Shown: positions 12,741 to 25,110 of the stretch, piece after piece
How the letters are laid out: every line of letters starts with the position of its first letter
How positions within the stretch are numbered: the first letter of the stretch is position 1
Assembly (NCBI GenBank): GCA_026168455.1
Contig: CM047428.1
Coordinates: 18,876,759-18,940,758 of the forward strand
Reading direction: 5' to 3'
From: Theocolax elegans
Lineage: Eukaryota; Arthropoda; Insecta; Hymenoptera; Cerocephalidae
Length of the DNA stretch: 64,000 bases
Notes under the pieces: generated by a model
What the model was told of the DNA's origin: nothing
Database searches by the model: none
What the model saw: only the letters and a program-made list of their open reading frames with translations
Translations under genes and position numbers: made by a program

Positions 12741-13817
12741 ACCACCCAGTCGCAATTGTTTTCTACCTTCTATTTGAATTCAGGAATTTGAATTACTTGA
12801 AATTTACTTTAACTTTTCACTTACATGCGCGCGATTTAAATTTGAACTCGAGGTTTTATTAACGTTTAACAGTTTAATCGATCCTTTGTTTATGCTTTAG
12901 TTAATTAATAAATTATAGTTTGATAAATAAAATAAAAATATATTTTAATGTGCGTATCTAAAGTTTTAACCAGTAGTTGTAGGAAAAGGTAATAAAACAT
13001 AACTTCTTTACGAGCATAATATATAACATTTTAAAGTATCCACATACACGAATAATATGTTTTTATCATTTGAGTACGTACTATGAATTTTGAAATAACG
13101 ATATAATTCAAAAATGTTTCGTATATGTGTGATTAAATCTGAACAATTCGTTTTATAGATCTTTCTATGAAATCAGCGTGTGAAAATAATTTATTTCGGT
13201 GGAGTCGTATCAAATTTCACATTAATTTCGGTATATATGTGACGTTAATATATTGAAACTACTGCAAAATTACAATTCCTACTATATTAATTTGAATTTA
13301 ACTATTGCGAATGTATAATGAAAATTAAACTTGAATTAGACATAAAATACAATTTAAAATTATCTCCACCGTGTTTATTTTTTTAATTCATTTAAGCAAG
13401 TAATTGAGATGCTGAACTGTCACACGTAGAAATGTTATAATTTAAAACTGTCACTCCAAAGACATACCTATATTATATTTATCTTCGTTCAAGATACATG
13501 TATGTACATATGTGTGTATATGTGTGTGGGTGTGCAGTCTACTGCGTGCACGTGAACATAATTAAATTGCATTCCACATACAATGGTCAACAAAATTATT
13601 CTCATTCGCGTATATAATTATATTTATATACAATTTGGAAGTTCGTACGCCTAAAATCAGTTACAAATGAAATGTGGTGGTACTGTGCAAATTATTTCAT
13701 TTTCGTGCACCCACGTTCACACGAACTAAAACATAGTTAACGTTACTTTTAAAATGTTTACCACGTGTTATAACACTCCGCACGCAAATTAAAAAATACA
13801 ATATTGTACAATATACG
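12741..13817. other. AT-rich non-coding DNA
   Basis: A+T-rich background. A short GT/TA-rich microsatellite-like patch lies at about 13496-13540. No gene seen. Confidence 0.55.
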
Positions 13818-14150
13818 CAAAAAAATTAATTTTTGGAAAAATCCTTTATCAGTCAAGCGTTTATGCAATGCTTTAGAGAATATACCCAAATATTTTCAGG
13901 TTTTTTAATCGATCATCATCGTACAACGTTTGGGTTTAAAGTTTATATCTTTCTTACACAAAATTACCGACAAAATATTTGTTTATTCAATTATTAGAAT
14001 GATTTTATTTTTCAAATAAGTCAATACGTCACGCCCTCTCTTATGGTTTAAGCTATACGTATGTCTTCAAATTTTTAATTAAAAAATTAAATATAATTTT
14101 TAGATTTATGCAGGCGTAGATCTCTATCATTTGGGTCCGATATCCCGTTA
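13818..14150 (+). repeat. Diverged dispersed repeat, copy 1
   Basis: This segment aligns by eye, end to end, with 28577-28860 and 31193-31476. Shared landmarks in order are a c-plus-poly-A start running into ttaatttttggaaaaat, then tatacccaaa, then an acgtttggg/atgtttgga block, aaaattac, tttattcaatta, and a terminal tttgggtc with cccgta/cccgtta. Similarity is moderate with several indels, so it is an old interspersed repeat. I see no open frame, inverted termini or poly-A tail, so the class is unknown. Confidence 0.6.
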
Positions 14151-14199
14151 AATAAGTAATAAACAATAAGAATCGAAAAAAAAAATATACGAAAGAATA

Positions 14200-14520
14200 G
14201 GTGTAAGTTAGGTTAGCGCGAAAGATTTACGTATTTATCCGCATGGGTTGGGTTGTTGGGCGAAATCTAGGGCCGGCTTTACTTACTTTCCTTTTATCCG
14301 TTTTGCCTTCGTCCCGAGGCACAGAAAAGTGTAATTAGAGCAAAGCGTAATCTTGCGATAAGTGCAAAATTATGTTGTGTTGTAGCGTCGCATTTAATTA
14401 TGTGACACAGGGCAAACTAAGTGAGCATGGACGCGCATTTCTGGCGTTATACCCTGCATTCGCTCGGTAGGTCAGATCTTGTAAACTTAATTTGCATGGA
14501 TCCAACCTGCGTATATACGA
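14200..14520. other. GC-richer block, candidate regulatory element
   Basis: A roughly 300-bp GC-richer block without any open frame of note includes an octamer-type word atttgcat at 14490-14497. It lies next to the dispersed repeat. An enhancer is possible; evidence is composition and one short motif only. Confidence 0.25.
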
Positions 14521-14869
14521 CTTTGCTATCTTAATACTTCTTTTTGTCCTTTTCTTTGTTTACTTTTTCCTTTATGCCTTTCACAATCGCGTTCATAATT
14601 ACTAAATTCTTATATGTACCTTTTTTTTAACTTCCTTTCTTTCTCTGTTTTATCATGTTTATTTTGTATGTATACCGTTTTTCTGAAAACCAAAAATGCT
14701 GAATTTAGAAAAAAAATATAATTGTAGAGATAATAAGTTTGAGGAAGTTTACTTTCTAAAGAATAATCGATGGTAAAGCATTATTATATCATATTGAAAA
14801 TTGTACAATTTAATCAGATAAAGATGGATAACATCATATTGACAAATATAGTAACTTAATAATGTGTAA

Positions 14870-14875
<6 letters not shown>

Positions 14876-14910
<35 letters not shown>
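14876..14910. repeat. (TA)n microsatellite
   Basis: A run of about 35 bp of alternating T and A. Confidence 0.9.
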
Positions 14911-14914
<4 letters not shown>

Positions 14915-15410
14915 ATATGATTCGACACTGGACATAGTTAATGACAATCTTATTATCATAGATAAAGTTATAAAAAAAAATTCGGTATTTTGATATAACG
15001 ACGTTCTTCACTCTAGTGAGTCCATACACGTACAATGCTTTATCCAACATCCAATAACTCATGTACGTAACACCTTATTCAATACGAATATCAATATTTC
15101 TCGTCCGAGACATTTGGCTCGCTCGCTACCCACGGATTTCTCTAAGAAACGCGAATAAAATCACAAAAAAAGAGGCAGACGAGAACGGCAATAAAATATA
15201 TAATCCACAGCAGTGCCGGTGGCTTAAAGAAGAAAATATTTATGAGCCGCGAAGTAAAATTTTAACCTTAAATCACAAATGCAACGACGATCCTACTCTT
15301 TTAAACTTAGTGAGATATACGTAGAAGCGTGTATTATATTTTGTACGTCGAAACACCAATTCTTATATAAAATTGTCACCTATCACCTTTATTTCTTCGT
15401 AGGATATACC

Positions 15411-15419
15411 TATATATAT

Positions 15420-15500
<81 letters not shown>

Positions 15501-15507
15501 ATATATT
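15411..15507. repeat. Long (TA)n microsatellite
   Basis: Nearly 100 bp of alternating TA with two phase breaks (an extra A), followed by a poly-T run. Such a stretch is self-complementary and likely to be length-variable and hard to assemble. Confidence 0.9.
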
Positions 15508-16780
15508 TTTTTTTCTTCGGCGTACCAGACCGAATATCCAAGAGACCGACTAGTGTGAGAAGCGGTTATTTCTTTGTGTCATTTCTTTTTCCTTTTTACG
15601 AAAAAAAACCCACTCGCACGCTTCTTCCTACACTCAACATTTTCTGTCTACCTATAAATCGTTTTTTCTATTTATTTTTGTGCCTTTTTTTGTTGGATTG
15701 ACCGATAGAGGCGAATTTTATTCGCGTAAAGGAACTATAGAAAAAGGAGGACCACGGAAGCGCGGGAAATAAGAGGAGTCTCGTTTTCTCACTCGGTAAA
15801 CTACTAGCGAAAAAGAAAAGAAAATTGAGTGTAAAGGAGGTAGCTTGAAAGATAGAGAAAGCCGCGATATACTGTATATACAGAAAGAATATGGAGAAAC
15901 GTACACTTATATATATGTATATACATACATATGGAGTGAAGAGGACAAAAAAGTCAAGTCGAAGGAGGATCTATAGCATGTACGCGAAATAAAGGAAGAA
16001 TAATAGTGCGTGAAAGACTCAGAATAAGTGAAGGGTATGGTATATAATGTTTTGCTTTCTTCAAATCGAAACACTATGTGGGGAGAATGAAAAATTTGCG
16101 CTTTAACGTGGTAGACAAATGTTTTGAGATAATATAGGTAAATCTAAAATGTTATCTATATCGAATTGTATGAATATCTAATTACAAAAGTATCTTTTTT
16201 GTTATTTTTCATTCGATTGTTTAAGATATAATTTCTTAAATAGTCGTTAACGTTTCATCTTGTGGAAAAAAAAAACTTATTTCTTTACTGCAGAGGTTTT
16301 TTTTTATTTCTAAAAGGTGTAAATCTTTTGAGTTAAAACGTTTTACCTTAATGATCTGCGTCTACTAAGGAACTACATTTTCTTAGAACTTTTAAGAGCT
16401 AAGTATACGTTTTGTTTCGTTACGTGTGAATTTTTTTTCTTTCAAAGAAATTTGTACTTAAATGTTATTAATTACAAAAAAATCGTCTAATAATTTCAAC
16501 GATGTTTAGTTAGTTTAAACATCAACTAAACGAAAGAGATCCTTTTGGGATACGTATAGAAAAACAATTTTATTCATTTTTCATAAAAATACGTCTATAC
16601 GATATTTTTTAACTTAAAAAGTTAACAGTTGAAAAAAATTGCAAAAAAAATATTCGGACTACCCGTCGAGTCCACACAATCAATCCAAATTAAAGCATAC
16701 CCATAAAAACAAGTTTCAGATTCTTTCCCCTTGAGGAAAAAAAAGTCAAAGGACGCGAAGGTAAAAAAAAAGGTATAGGA
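15508..16780. other. AT-rich non-coding DNA, no gene seen
   Basis: A+T-rich with long A runs (for example 16264-16274) and a purine-rich patch around 15730-15900. Frames of 62-71 codons on the minus strand are pyrimidine-rich shadows. Nothing functional is visible. Confidence 0.5.
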
Positions 16781-16787
16781 ACGAAGG

Positions 16788-16813
16788 AGAAGAAGAAGAA
16801 GAAGAAGAAGAAG
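16788..16813 (+). repeat. (GAA)n microsatellite
   Basis: About eight GAA/AGA triplets in a row. The minus frames reading poly-Leu or poly-Ser across it are artefacts. Confidence 0.9.
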
Positions 16814-17260
16814 GATTCTTCCACGGGGATAAGTCAATGCGTATCACAGAGAAACGAAAGAGAGAAAGGAAGTATAGAACGCGAATTCTCTCGCTTGCGC
16901 TCGGACTCGTTCGGTAAGCCTCGTGGATTCTCGGCGGTCGATAGAGCAAACACGACCGCGCCCCAACCCCCCAGGGACCCTCGGTTCTCGCGCGAGACGC
17001 AGCCCCCGGCTTTCCGGAATATCATAATTATTACAGGCTCGTTACACCATCAGCCCAATCCCCATAGGACTACCCTGCCACCCACTTACCCCCCCCCCAT
17101 CCCCCATCCCTCCTTCCTCCTTCCTCCTCTTTAACTCCCTCGAAAAGTTGCGCGTTAATACTTGCGAGAAGACGGGAACCTACCTGTCTACGCTCGTCAC
17201 CTGATGATGAATTATAAACGGACCGAGATGACACGGTACCGTTGTTCCAACCTTTTTCCT
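16814..17260. other. CpG-rich block with C-tract
   Basis: A GC-rich block (about 16880-17060 is CpG-dense) precedes a C-rich pyrimidine tract at 17089-17131 that includes ten consecutive C. Frames on both strands overlap antisense and have no recognisable domains. A regulatory element is possible. Confidence 0.35.
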
Positions 17261-18890
17261 TTTATACAACCTTCTCGCGTAGTGTACCTATCTTCTTTTT
17301 CTTCCCATTTCAACCATGTGGATTTACTATTGCATAATTATTCTATACCGCACGGTTGTTTTAACTCTCGTACAATTTTTTGCTCGACACGCGTTACATC
17401 GTATCTAAAATTACTTGGATTAATTTTAACCAGTACATTTTTACAGTTTCTCTCTTTTTTTTCAAGAATTCGGAGAGATTTTTCGTATTATAAATTGGCA
17501 GAGTTATAATATTTAAATTTATATACATTCGAGTTAACGAGAGTATAAAGCGATTTTTTATTAATATCAACTGTCGATCAACAAAAGTAATTATGTGGCA
17601 GGCGACTATTATTAGTTTTCAATCAACTCGATGATTTCCATATGATTTTCCAATTACAGATGTGCACAAGTGAATAAAATCAACGAAAGCTGAATTTCAT
17701 TTCGATAAAATCCATTAAGGTAATATTCTGAAATTAATTAATATTTCAACGTTATTAAACATCTATGGAAAGTATAATGTATTTACCAGTATAAATAAAA
17801 ATTGTAACACACGTACAATAGTTTATCGGAAAGTCGATCTTACAATTGAATTAAAATAAAAAGCGAGATGTATTATTAAAGGTATATATATCTCCTTAAT
17901 ACCAGATAATTTATTCTTTTATTATTGAAAATATTTTAAAGCAATTTTAAGCGGGAGAAATTCTTAGTATATTAGACAACTTATTCGCTGAGAACTTTGT
18001 TCAAAGTTTGATACGTTAAATACCTTGATTCTACTCTATCAACGTCTTGCAACAACTTTTAGCGTTCACGATAAGTGAACTACTGAAAATTACCTCGAGA
18101 ACAGAATTGCTCTACTCCGCTTTCCTAAGACGAATATGCTAATTTCGTATGTAAATACGTATATCGTTCGTTTTTCAAACATTTATAATTATGAAATATA
18201 AACAGATGTTATTAAATAAAAATGTGCATAGTAGCGCTTTCACGGATAATTATTATACGAACGTTAAATCAATCCTCGTATTTTCAATACCCGTATAGAA
18301 ATCCTATAGTATAATAATATCACGTACACAAAAATAATATTATGAAAGTAAAAAAGTGTTAAGTAAAAGAATATATAATTGAATCAAATACATTTTTTTC
18401 AAAATAAAGTTAATTTTACTTGAAATAAATGATGTATATTCACGTTTGCAAAGTATTTATATATTTCAAACGAATATGTTGTCAAGTGTATATGTAAAGA
18501 AATATTTAGTTTATTTTTCTTCTGATGCGTGATAGTAAGGATTAAGTTAAAAAAAAGGTAAAAATATCAAACTCTAATATATTTTTTCTACTTAATGCTT
18601 CGCGTACAATATTGAAAAAAAAGTTAAATTATTTGAAAAGTTAGTTGATCGAATGCATTGATACGAAAATGTCTAGAAATGAAAGAGTGACAAAAAATGT
18701 AATACTCTATACAGCGTTAAGTTTGAATAAAATGGGGTGGTTATAAATTTATCCCGCAAGTTCTTGTCGCATCTAAGGAAATATTTCAAGAGCAGGTTGC
18801 ACGATCGTGACCGACGCTCGGAAAGGACTGGTCTGCCTTTTAGCGGAACTCTCGAAGAACAATAAAGTTCAGTCTCAAGTAAACTTTTCA
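17261..18890. other. AT-rich non-coding DNA, no gene seen
   Basis: A+T-rich. The 115-codon plus frame starting at 17162 runs into this region, is rich in Phe/Leu/Ser from T-rich DNA, and shows no domain. No RNA gene or repeat family is recognised. Confidence 0.5.
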
Positions 18891-19160
18891 CTTATGCGCT
18901 CGGTTTGAATGAAACGCACGCACATGCCTTTCGAGGCGAACGACCGGGACGCGGAATCCGGCACTTTAACCCGTGTGCCACAAGCAGGTGAGGTGCAGGC
19001 AACGAGGAGGGTAGACTACGGTTATCAGACAAAGGTATCCATTATCTCATTGTCGCGGAGTCTCGAAATTTCGTAGCTTACCGTTTCATTAGAGAGGAGA
19101 ACCTAGCGACGCGCCTTGGTACTTTTGCGGATATCGTTGCTAAGCTGGGTGGGAGGTTAA
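18891..19160. other. CpG-rich block, function unknown
   Basis: A roughly 270-bp GC-richer block with several CpG clusters and no meaningful open frame. It is bounded on the right by AT-rich DNA leading to a TA microsatellite. Confidence 0.3.
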
Positions 19161-19347
19161 TCATGGTATACCCATTTTCCTAAATAAAATGTACGGAAAT
19201 GAAAAGTTTAATTGTGTCTGACGGAGGATTCAGAATAGAGGTTTCAAATTATCCTATTGTTCTGCGAAATTAGGTCTGAATAAGGTTATACCGTTAGTAC
19301 ATCTCGATAGAATCGGAGATCCTTTTCTATCTTTAATTCCAGCGCAG

Positions 19348-19350
<3 letters not shown>

Positions 19351-19380
<30 letters not shown>
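19351..19380. repeat. (TA)15 microsatellite
   Basis: Thirty bases of perfect alternating TA, continuing as catatatacg. Confidence 0.9.
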
Positions 19381-19386
<6 letters not shown>

Positions 19387-19559
19387 TACGTATAAACAGT
19401 GTAAATAATTAAAACTTTTGGTGTTGTTAAAAGTTGTAAATGCACTATCGCTCTAATTGCATAGAAGTAACGAACAATTAAATATTAATCTCGCTGACAT
19501 CTCGAGATAGTTAAGATTATTTGAAGTTAGTAAATCGTGACTAAAAGCGAAATAAGAAT

Positions 19560-20230
19560 GATAGCTGTGAAAGCGCATTTCGGGAGTAGAGTATCAAACA
19601 AGGAGCGAGTTGTAATTAAGCGAAACAGCGATAAACCGCGTGGATCGTCGTACGCGAAGTCAACCAGCAATGAGAAATCTCGCGACGTACGCCGATCTCT
19701 ACTCTCCCTCTTAGTCTCGTAAGGTGGGTCGCGCAACTTCATCATGAGCCATGCTTTGAATTTAATTAATAATCCGAGGCGAATCCAACCCGCGGTTATT
19801 AATATTCAATGCAATTTAGCGCTCGCAGGTTGCGCGAAACGAGCCGCGCGTAGGCAGTTTAGGCCAGGTTATTAAGCCAGGCGTCTGAGATGGCGTGCAC
19901 CCAGGTAAAGCCAGAGGGAGACCGCCTAGAACCTCTTTCCCCACGGGTCAGAGCCGAAGATTAAAATTGCACTGGGCTACGGTGCACGTAATCGTACGTT
20001 ATTTCTCTTTCTAACTCGGGCTCGCGAGTCTGTCTCTCTGCGAGTCAGAGGAGTCGCTCCTCTCTAATTATGCATATCCATCGACCGGCTCGTGGTGACT
20101 TCAAAATTTAACTTCGTTTCAACTTTGTACCCCTGGGCTGAATAATGCTCGCCCGCACACCGTATTATTTCGAGCGCTTCGCCACCCCCCCCCTCCCCTC
20201 CCCCTTCGCGTACATTTAATACTCCAGGTT
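19560..20230. other. Longest repeat-free GC-rich block, candidate enhancer
   Basis: About 670 bp of GC-richer sequence is interrupted by AT words of homeodomain type (aatttaattaataat near 19759-19774; taattatgcatatcc near 20066-20080, which contains a POU-like atgcat core). It is unusual here in being mostly complex, not microsatellite, sequence, until a C-tract at 20185-20204. The mixture of homeodomain-like cores in CpG-rich DNA resembles developmental enhancers, but this is inference. The 61- and 72-codon antisense frames at its left edge are not genes. Confidence 0.35.
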
Positions 20231-20900
20231 AACCCCTTTAATTATTACTTCGCGACGATCGTTTCTCATTTACTTCAACTTTCGATTGTTTTCCATTATT
20301 TCCTCGCTCTCGTACCCCATTGTTCAACCCGCTACTTTTCAACGTTTATTACACTTTCATTTCGATTATTCCCTTATTCAATTTATTAATTATTGCGAAT
20401 CAATCCTCGTTCTAGTTTAAAATAAAAAAAAAAGTGAGAGAGATAATTTCGAATAGTGTCAAATTTTAATAAATTTAATTTTCGTTTGCAAATTCATCGT
20501 TGCGTATGTCGATTGAATAAAATTTAACAAATCAATTTTTTTAATAGAGAATAAATTTAAACTCTCGTATATTGGTTACCTCGGTCATATTTAGTTTATT
20601 ACTACAATTCAAACTATCAAATGATTGACCTTTTTTATTGGCTATACAATCCAAATAAAAAGTACAATGCTTTTCATTTACTTTAATAAAGGCAGATTAA
20701 AACAATTTTCAGAATTATTCTTTTAAATACAACCACCTATATATATATAATGTTTGTTCAATTTATTTGTTTATTCATTTTATTTTTATAGTTTAAAGAT
20801 TTTTTCTTCATTTAATCGGATAGTACAATTTGAGAAGATATGTTATCTACGAAATTGGTGGAAAAAATATACACGGATTTAATAACGAACACGAATCGCA
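20231..20900. other. AT-rich non-coding DNA
   Basis: A+T-rich background without coding frames or structured repeats. Confidence 0.5.
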
Positions 20901-21375
20901 ATTACGTTGTTCCCTTTACATAACATATCCATTCTTCTCCTTTCTGAGAATCTAACAATCTTAATCCATTTATCAGTTCGCGCATGTATCTTTTCCTTCA
21001 TCGATCGTATCTCCTTCACGAATGTGCTCGCATCCCTTTCCCTCCTTCCACTGAGTTTCCTTGCATCTTCTTCCCCATACCACCCTCCTAAAGATCGTCG
21101 AGAGCACGTTCATACAGGGCCAAGAGAGATCTCGAGACTACGAACCGAGAATATCGAGGGTGCATTATAGCCCCGTCGATTAAGCGACACGCATGATGCC
21201 GAGAAGTTTGCATCACTGAATGTACCATATATACATATATACGTACACGAGCACATCCTCTTAATGGCATATAAATCTATCGTACTTTCCTTTTTCCTCA
21301 CTCGATTACTCCAAACTTTTTTTTTTTCCTCCTCTTTTTTTTTCTGTCCCACGTACGTCCCCCTTTTTTTAAATT
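20901..21375. other. Mixed-composition block with pyrimidine tracts
   Basis: A moderately GC-rich part (about 21000-21260) is followed by strong T/C tracts at 21317-21349 and 21359-21371. Plus frame 20907-21170 (87 codons) and minus frames opposite it overlap and lack recognisable domains. No function is assigned. Confidence 0.3.
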
Positions 21376-22115
21376 TCCAATTTCATGCGGTTCCCCGAAA
21401 TTATCGTCATTTATCAGAGTAATACTGATACTTATCCGAGCACACTTCCTGAATCGGATGTGATTTATAATTTTGTTTTCCTCCCAAAGGGATTTTCTGT
21501 AGCAAATATTTTCCTGCTACCGTTGATGTGTACTTTAATTATTATCAACGTCCAATCGGTTTATTATTAACTCCGATACATTTTTATAAAATATTGCATA
21601 TCGAATTATTGTGTACAGTTGAACGATCGATCAATTTTTATACAAGAAAAAATAATAATTGAACGTTATGCGCAATCGAAATATTATAATTAACATTTGA
21701 ACTCGTTAATACATATTAGTACAGTTTTGTTACGCTAACTTCCATTATTAAACTTATTGCAATTAAAATCGAAAACAAAAATCTAATTATTTTGCAACTT
21801 CGGCGAATGTGTACACAGTAATTGCATTTTTATTTTCGTATCAAAATTATTGATTACGAAGTAATTATTATTTGCGATAAAAATATTTTGAACGTTGACC
21901 TAAAAAATTGAGTAACAACACAATCATCAGACATAATTATTTAATCTAACGAAGTGTAATTTATTATTTAAAAATTCGGATTGAATGTTATAAAAGAGTA
22001 ATAAAAGTATAAATAAATAAAAGTACAATAAAAGTGTAAATAAATGTATATGTAGATGAATTTAATTACCGCGAAAACTTACTCTATTTCTGGTATCGTG
22101 TAATCTTTCTAAAAC
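21376..22115. other. AT-rich non-coding DNA
   Basis: A+T-rich with a short direct repetition of aaaagt(g/a)taaataaat-type words around 21999-22045. No gene seen. Confidence 0.5.
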
Positions 22116-22480
22116 GAACAGGAGAAAAATGTTTTGGTCGTCGACACGATTAACATCGTATAATTTTCAAAGGTTCGCCAGAGTTAGAAAATCCAGTGGA
22201 GGCCGTCGTTTTTCCCGTAGCTCTACATTTTCGTATGCGTTTTCTTCCAATTTCCTCGCAATTTGCCTCTTGTACGTGAGAAGTTACGTCTTAACGGCTC
22301 TTCTCATTCCGCAGCTGACTCTTTTTCGACGTAATCAGGAAAGCAGGTGTCGAGCCTCGACTTCAAAGATCCCCTCACACTGCTAGCCATCATCTAGACT
22401 CCGTTCTTTTGATCTCGCTCGTCTTCGTGGCTTTCTTGCATTCTCGCGTTTCTTTTGCCCTCGGCTTTAGGACCACGTGA
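22116..22480. other. CpG-rich block with one unrecognised frame
   Basis: A GC-richer block contains a plus-strand 85-codon frame (22129-22386). Its product is rich in Ser/Arg/Phe and matches no family I know. With no splice context or conservation data I regard it as chance. A non-coding regulatory element is an equal possibility. Confidence 0.25.
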
Positions 22481-23485
22481 ATTATCCACCTTGCCCGAAT
22501 TGTAATGGCCCGCGTAACAACCGTTGGAACTTTTAAAAGAACTTTTAGTATGTTTTCTGGCTTGCATATGAAAGGACCGAGGATCTACTGATGAGGACGT
22601 AGTTCGTATGAGATGATGTCAAAAGTTTAAAAATTGAAGAGGTCGTTGCCCGTGTATAAACGAAATACAAATATAATATAATTATTATTCAAAGAAAAAA
22701 AGTGTAAAACTTCTTTTCTACGGAAACTTATTATAACTTATTATAATAAACTTTTTAATATATATATATAAATATGTTAAATCAAGTTAAAGCGTACTGT
22801 ACTTTGAAAACGTATTAATATTTTTCAAAGTTTCGTACTATTACGAAACTCCATTAAATAATAGTAAAATCGCGGAAAATTAAGCATCAAATTTTTGAAG
22901 CATCGAAGTTTAATATTAAATAATTAGAAGGATACAACATATATATATATATGGTATATACACGACATTAAAGTTCAATGACTTAAAAAATTCTTTTAAA
23001 TATCGCAAAGAAAGAAAATCTGCATAATGATATAAAAATAATCGCTTCTTTGACATAGTTTATACCATTTGGAAAGTTGGAAGGTTCGGTTCAAAAAGTT
23101 TGAAACTTCGCACTTTTGAAGATTCCGTCATTCCTTTGGTCTATCTTGTTCGAATATATTTTACGTAATCAGAAAGTAATGATCTCCGTTGCTACATTTA
23201 CAAATGTATGGTAAAATTTGTACGAAAGTTTAGAAGTAAATGTAGATTATTAGTGTTTCTTTAAAGGAAATAAGATTGTAAGAAAACACGGTAGACGAGT
23301 AATTTGAATTGGTGGTAGTGAAATGCATTAGACGAACTGAATTTTCGAGCTTGAAGATTGTATGTGTATTCTTGTTTACTATTAACACTAGCCTCAATCG
23401 TCGTTTAAAGGACGTAGTGATGAAAAGTAGGTTGACTATAGTGCCAGTAAACGAAAGAATGCAGAGAGGATAGGGAACAACGTCA
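22481..23485. other. AT-rich non-coding DNA
   Basis: A+T-rich with small (TA)n patches near 22760 and 22942. No gene seen. Confidence 0.5.
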
Positions 23486-23720
23486 ATGAGTTGTGGGTCT
23501 CTCTCTCTCTCTACTTTGCGCGACAGTTGTCGAGTCGGAGCAGGGCAGACACTGATACGTTTCTGCAGTGAAACTTATTTACATAGAACTCCGGGAGAAG
23601 AGTCGAGAGTGCTTCAAGAGTCTACTCTCTTTTCTTTTCGACCCCTTTTCTCTACCTACCGAGCAGAGTGGCATGGCTATGCTATATTTATCGACGTGCG
23701 TGTCCCTAGGCTTTATTACT
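23486..23720. other. GC-richer block with CT run
   Basis: A short (TC)n run (about 23498-23512) is followed by roughly 200 bp of GC-richer sequence. Overlapping plus frames of 109 and 63 codons in different phases carry no domain and are treated as chance. Confidence 0.3.
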
Positions 23721-24282
23721 TTTCGACTAATAAAATTGAATGCTTTTTCAATAAATTGAAACGAGGAGGCTTTTTAATTTACTCCACTCGAGTATGTCAT
23801 ATTCTATCTCTTTAAGAGAATTTATGTTGAACCATTTGTTATAAATATACCCGTTATCGAAAAGAAATACGTAATTCGATTAAATATAAATGTAAAAAGA
23901 AAACTGTAGAATCGTTGCACGTCCAATTAAAAAAATATACGGAGATGAGTTATATATAATTTATTCCACTAAAAATATGAAAAATCAATGTCGTTACTTT
24001 TAGAAAATAAAATGCAAAAACACGAGGATGTGTAAAAAATTAAATGGTAAATTAATTTACCGGGTAATCGTGAGCCTAACGACAAATAGGTCCTATCAAT
24101 ATAGCTCCCGGTGAAAATCTATTTATGCGTATCCATCTCACGTGTGGCATATGGTTGCTTAATATTTGATATCACAAATGACTATCGCATTGAAACAATC
24201 AAATTTTCCTCCTCGGACAACGGTATTCATTATTCATCTCTTGGTCACGCACCCTCCACATTATATCCCACCTCTTCCTCTA

Positions 24283-24286
<4 letters not shown>

Positions 24287-24321
<35 letters not shown>
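24287..24321. repeat. (TC)17 microsatellite
   Basis: About 35 bp of perfect alternating TC. It generates the poly-Ser/Leu segments of two overlapping plus frames (24111-24377 and 24166-24408), which are not genes. Confidence 0.9.
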
Positions 24322-24323
<2 letters not shown>

Positions 24324-25110
24324 GTACGGTATACACAAATGGCATCGGATGAGCAGTTCATCCAACTGCATCGATGACTGGCCTATAAAAGCTACGGGTT
24401 ACGGCTAAACTTTCCGCATATTTCCAGTCTTTTCCATTTCCCGTATCCCCTCGTTCTAACTGTGCTGCTTGCCGCGTTTATTGCCCAACTTTCCGATGCT
24501 TCTTTCTTCTGCGATTATTGCAACTTACGTAATTGCTAATTTTACGAGAATTACGCGCTTCGAAATAGGCAGTACTTATTTTCTATGCAAGCGCGTCCTT
24601 CCGCTCTTTAAATTAAGAATTAAACTCGCTAAAATTAACTTGATGCGTCTTCACGTTATTTTATAATACACCCGTGTTAGATAAGTCTAAAAAGAAGTTT
24701 AACGATAAATAAACACAGTTTTATAATCTAGTACAAATATACGGTATTATTTATTTATTCTATGATTTGTAATATTTTAAATTTACGAGAATTATATTCC
24801 TATACACATGTGTGTATGTGTGTGTGTATACATATATTCATCATGGAAAATTGTTATTTCTTCTTCGTTACTGTATTAATTTCTATTTATTTTCACACTA
24901 TCTGACTTTTTCCAATACGTTGAATGCATATAAATATTTAAAATTTGAATTTAAAAGAATTTAAAAATAACACAATATATTTTTGCTTGCATGGTATTAT
25001 ACTAAAAAAAATCCATATATTGACATTTATGTATACACATCTAATAAAAATGTTTTCCATTTGCGAGACCATATACCAAAATTTACATTAAAATTTATAT
25101 ATATATATAT
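24322..25110. other. AT-rich flank leading to the palindrome
   Basis: AT-rich DNA with a tatacacatgtgtgtatgtg-type GT/TA patch (24801-24834). It ends in a TA run at about 25096-25110 that abuts the palindrome. No gene seen. Confidence 0.5.

Noticed and set aside
15411..15507. Long TA run as a possible origin or matrix attachment site
   Set aside because: A simple TA microsatellite explains it; nothing else nearby supports an origin or attachment function.
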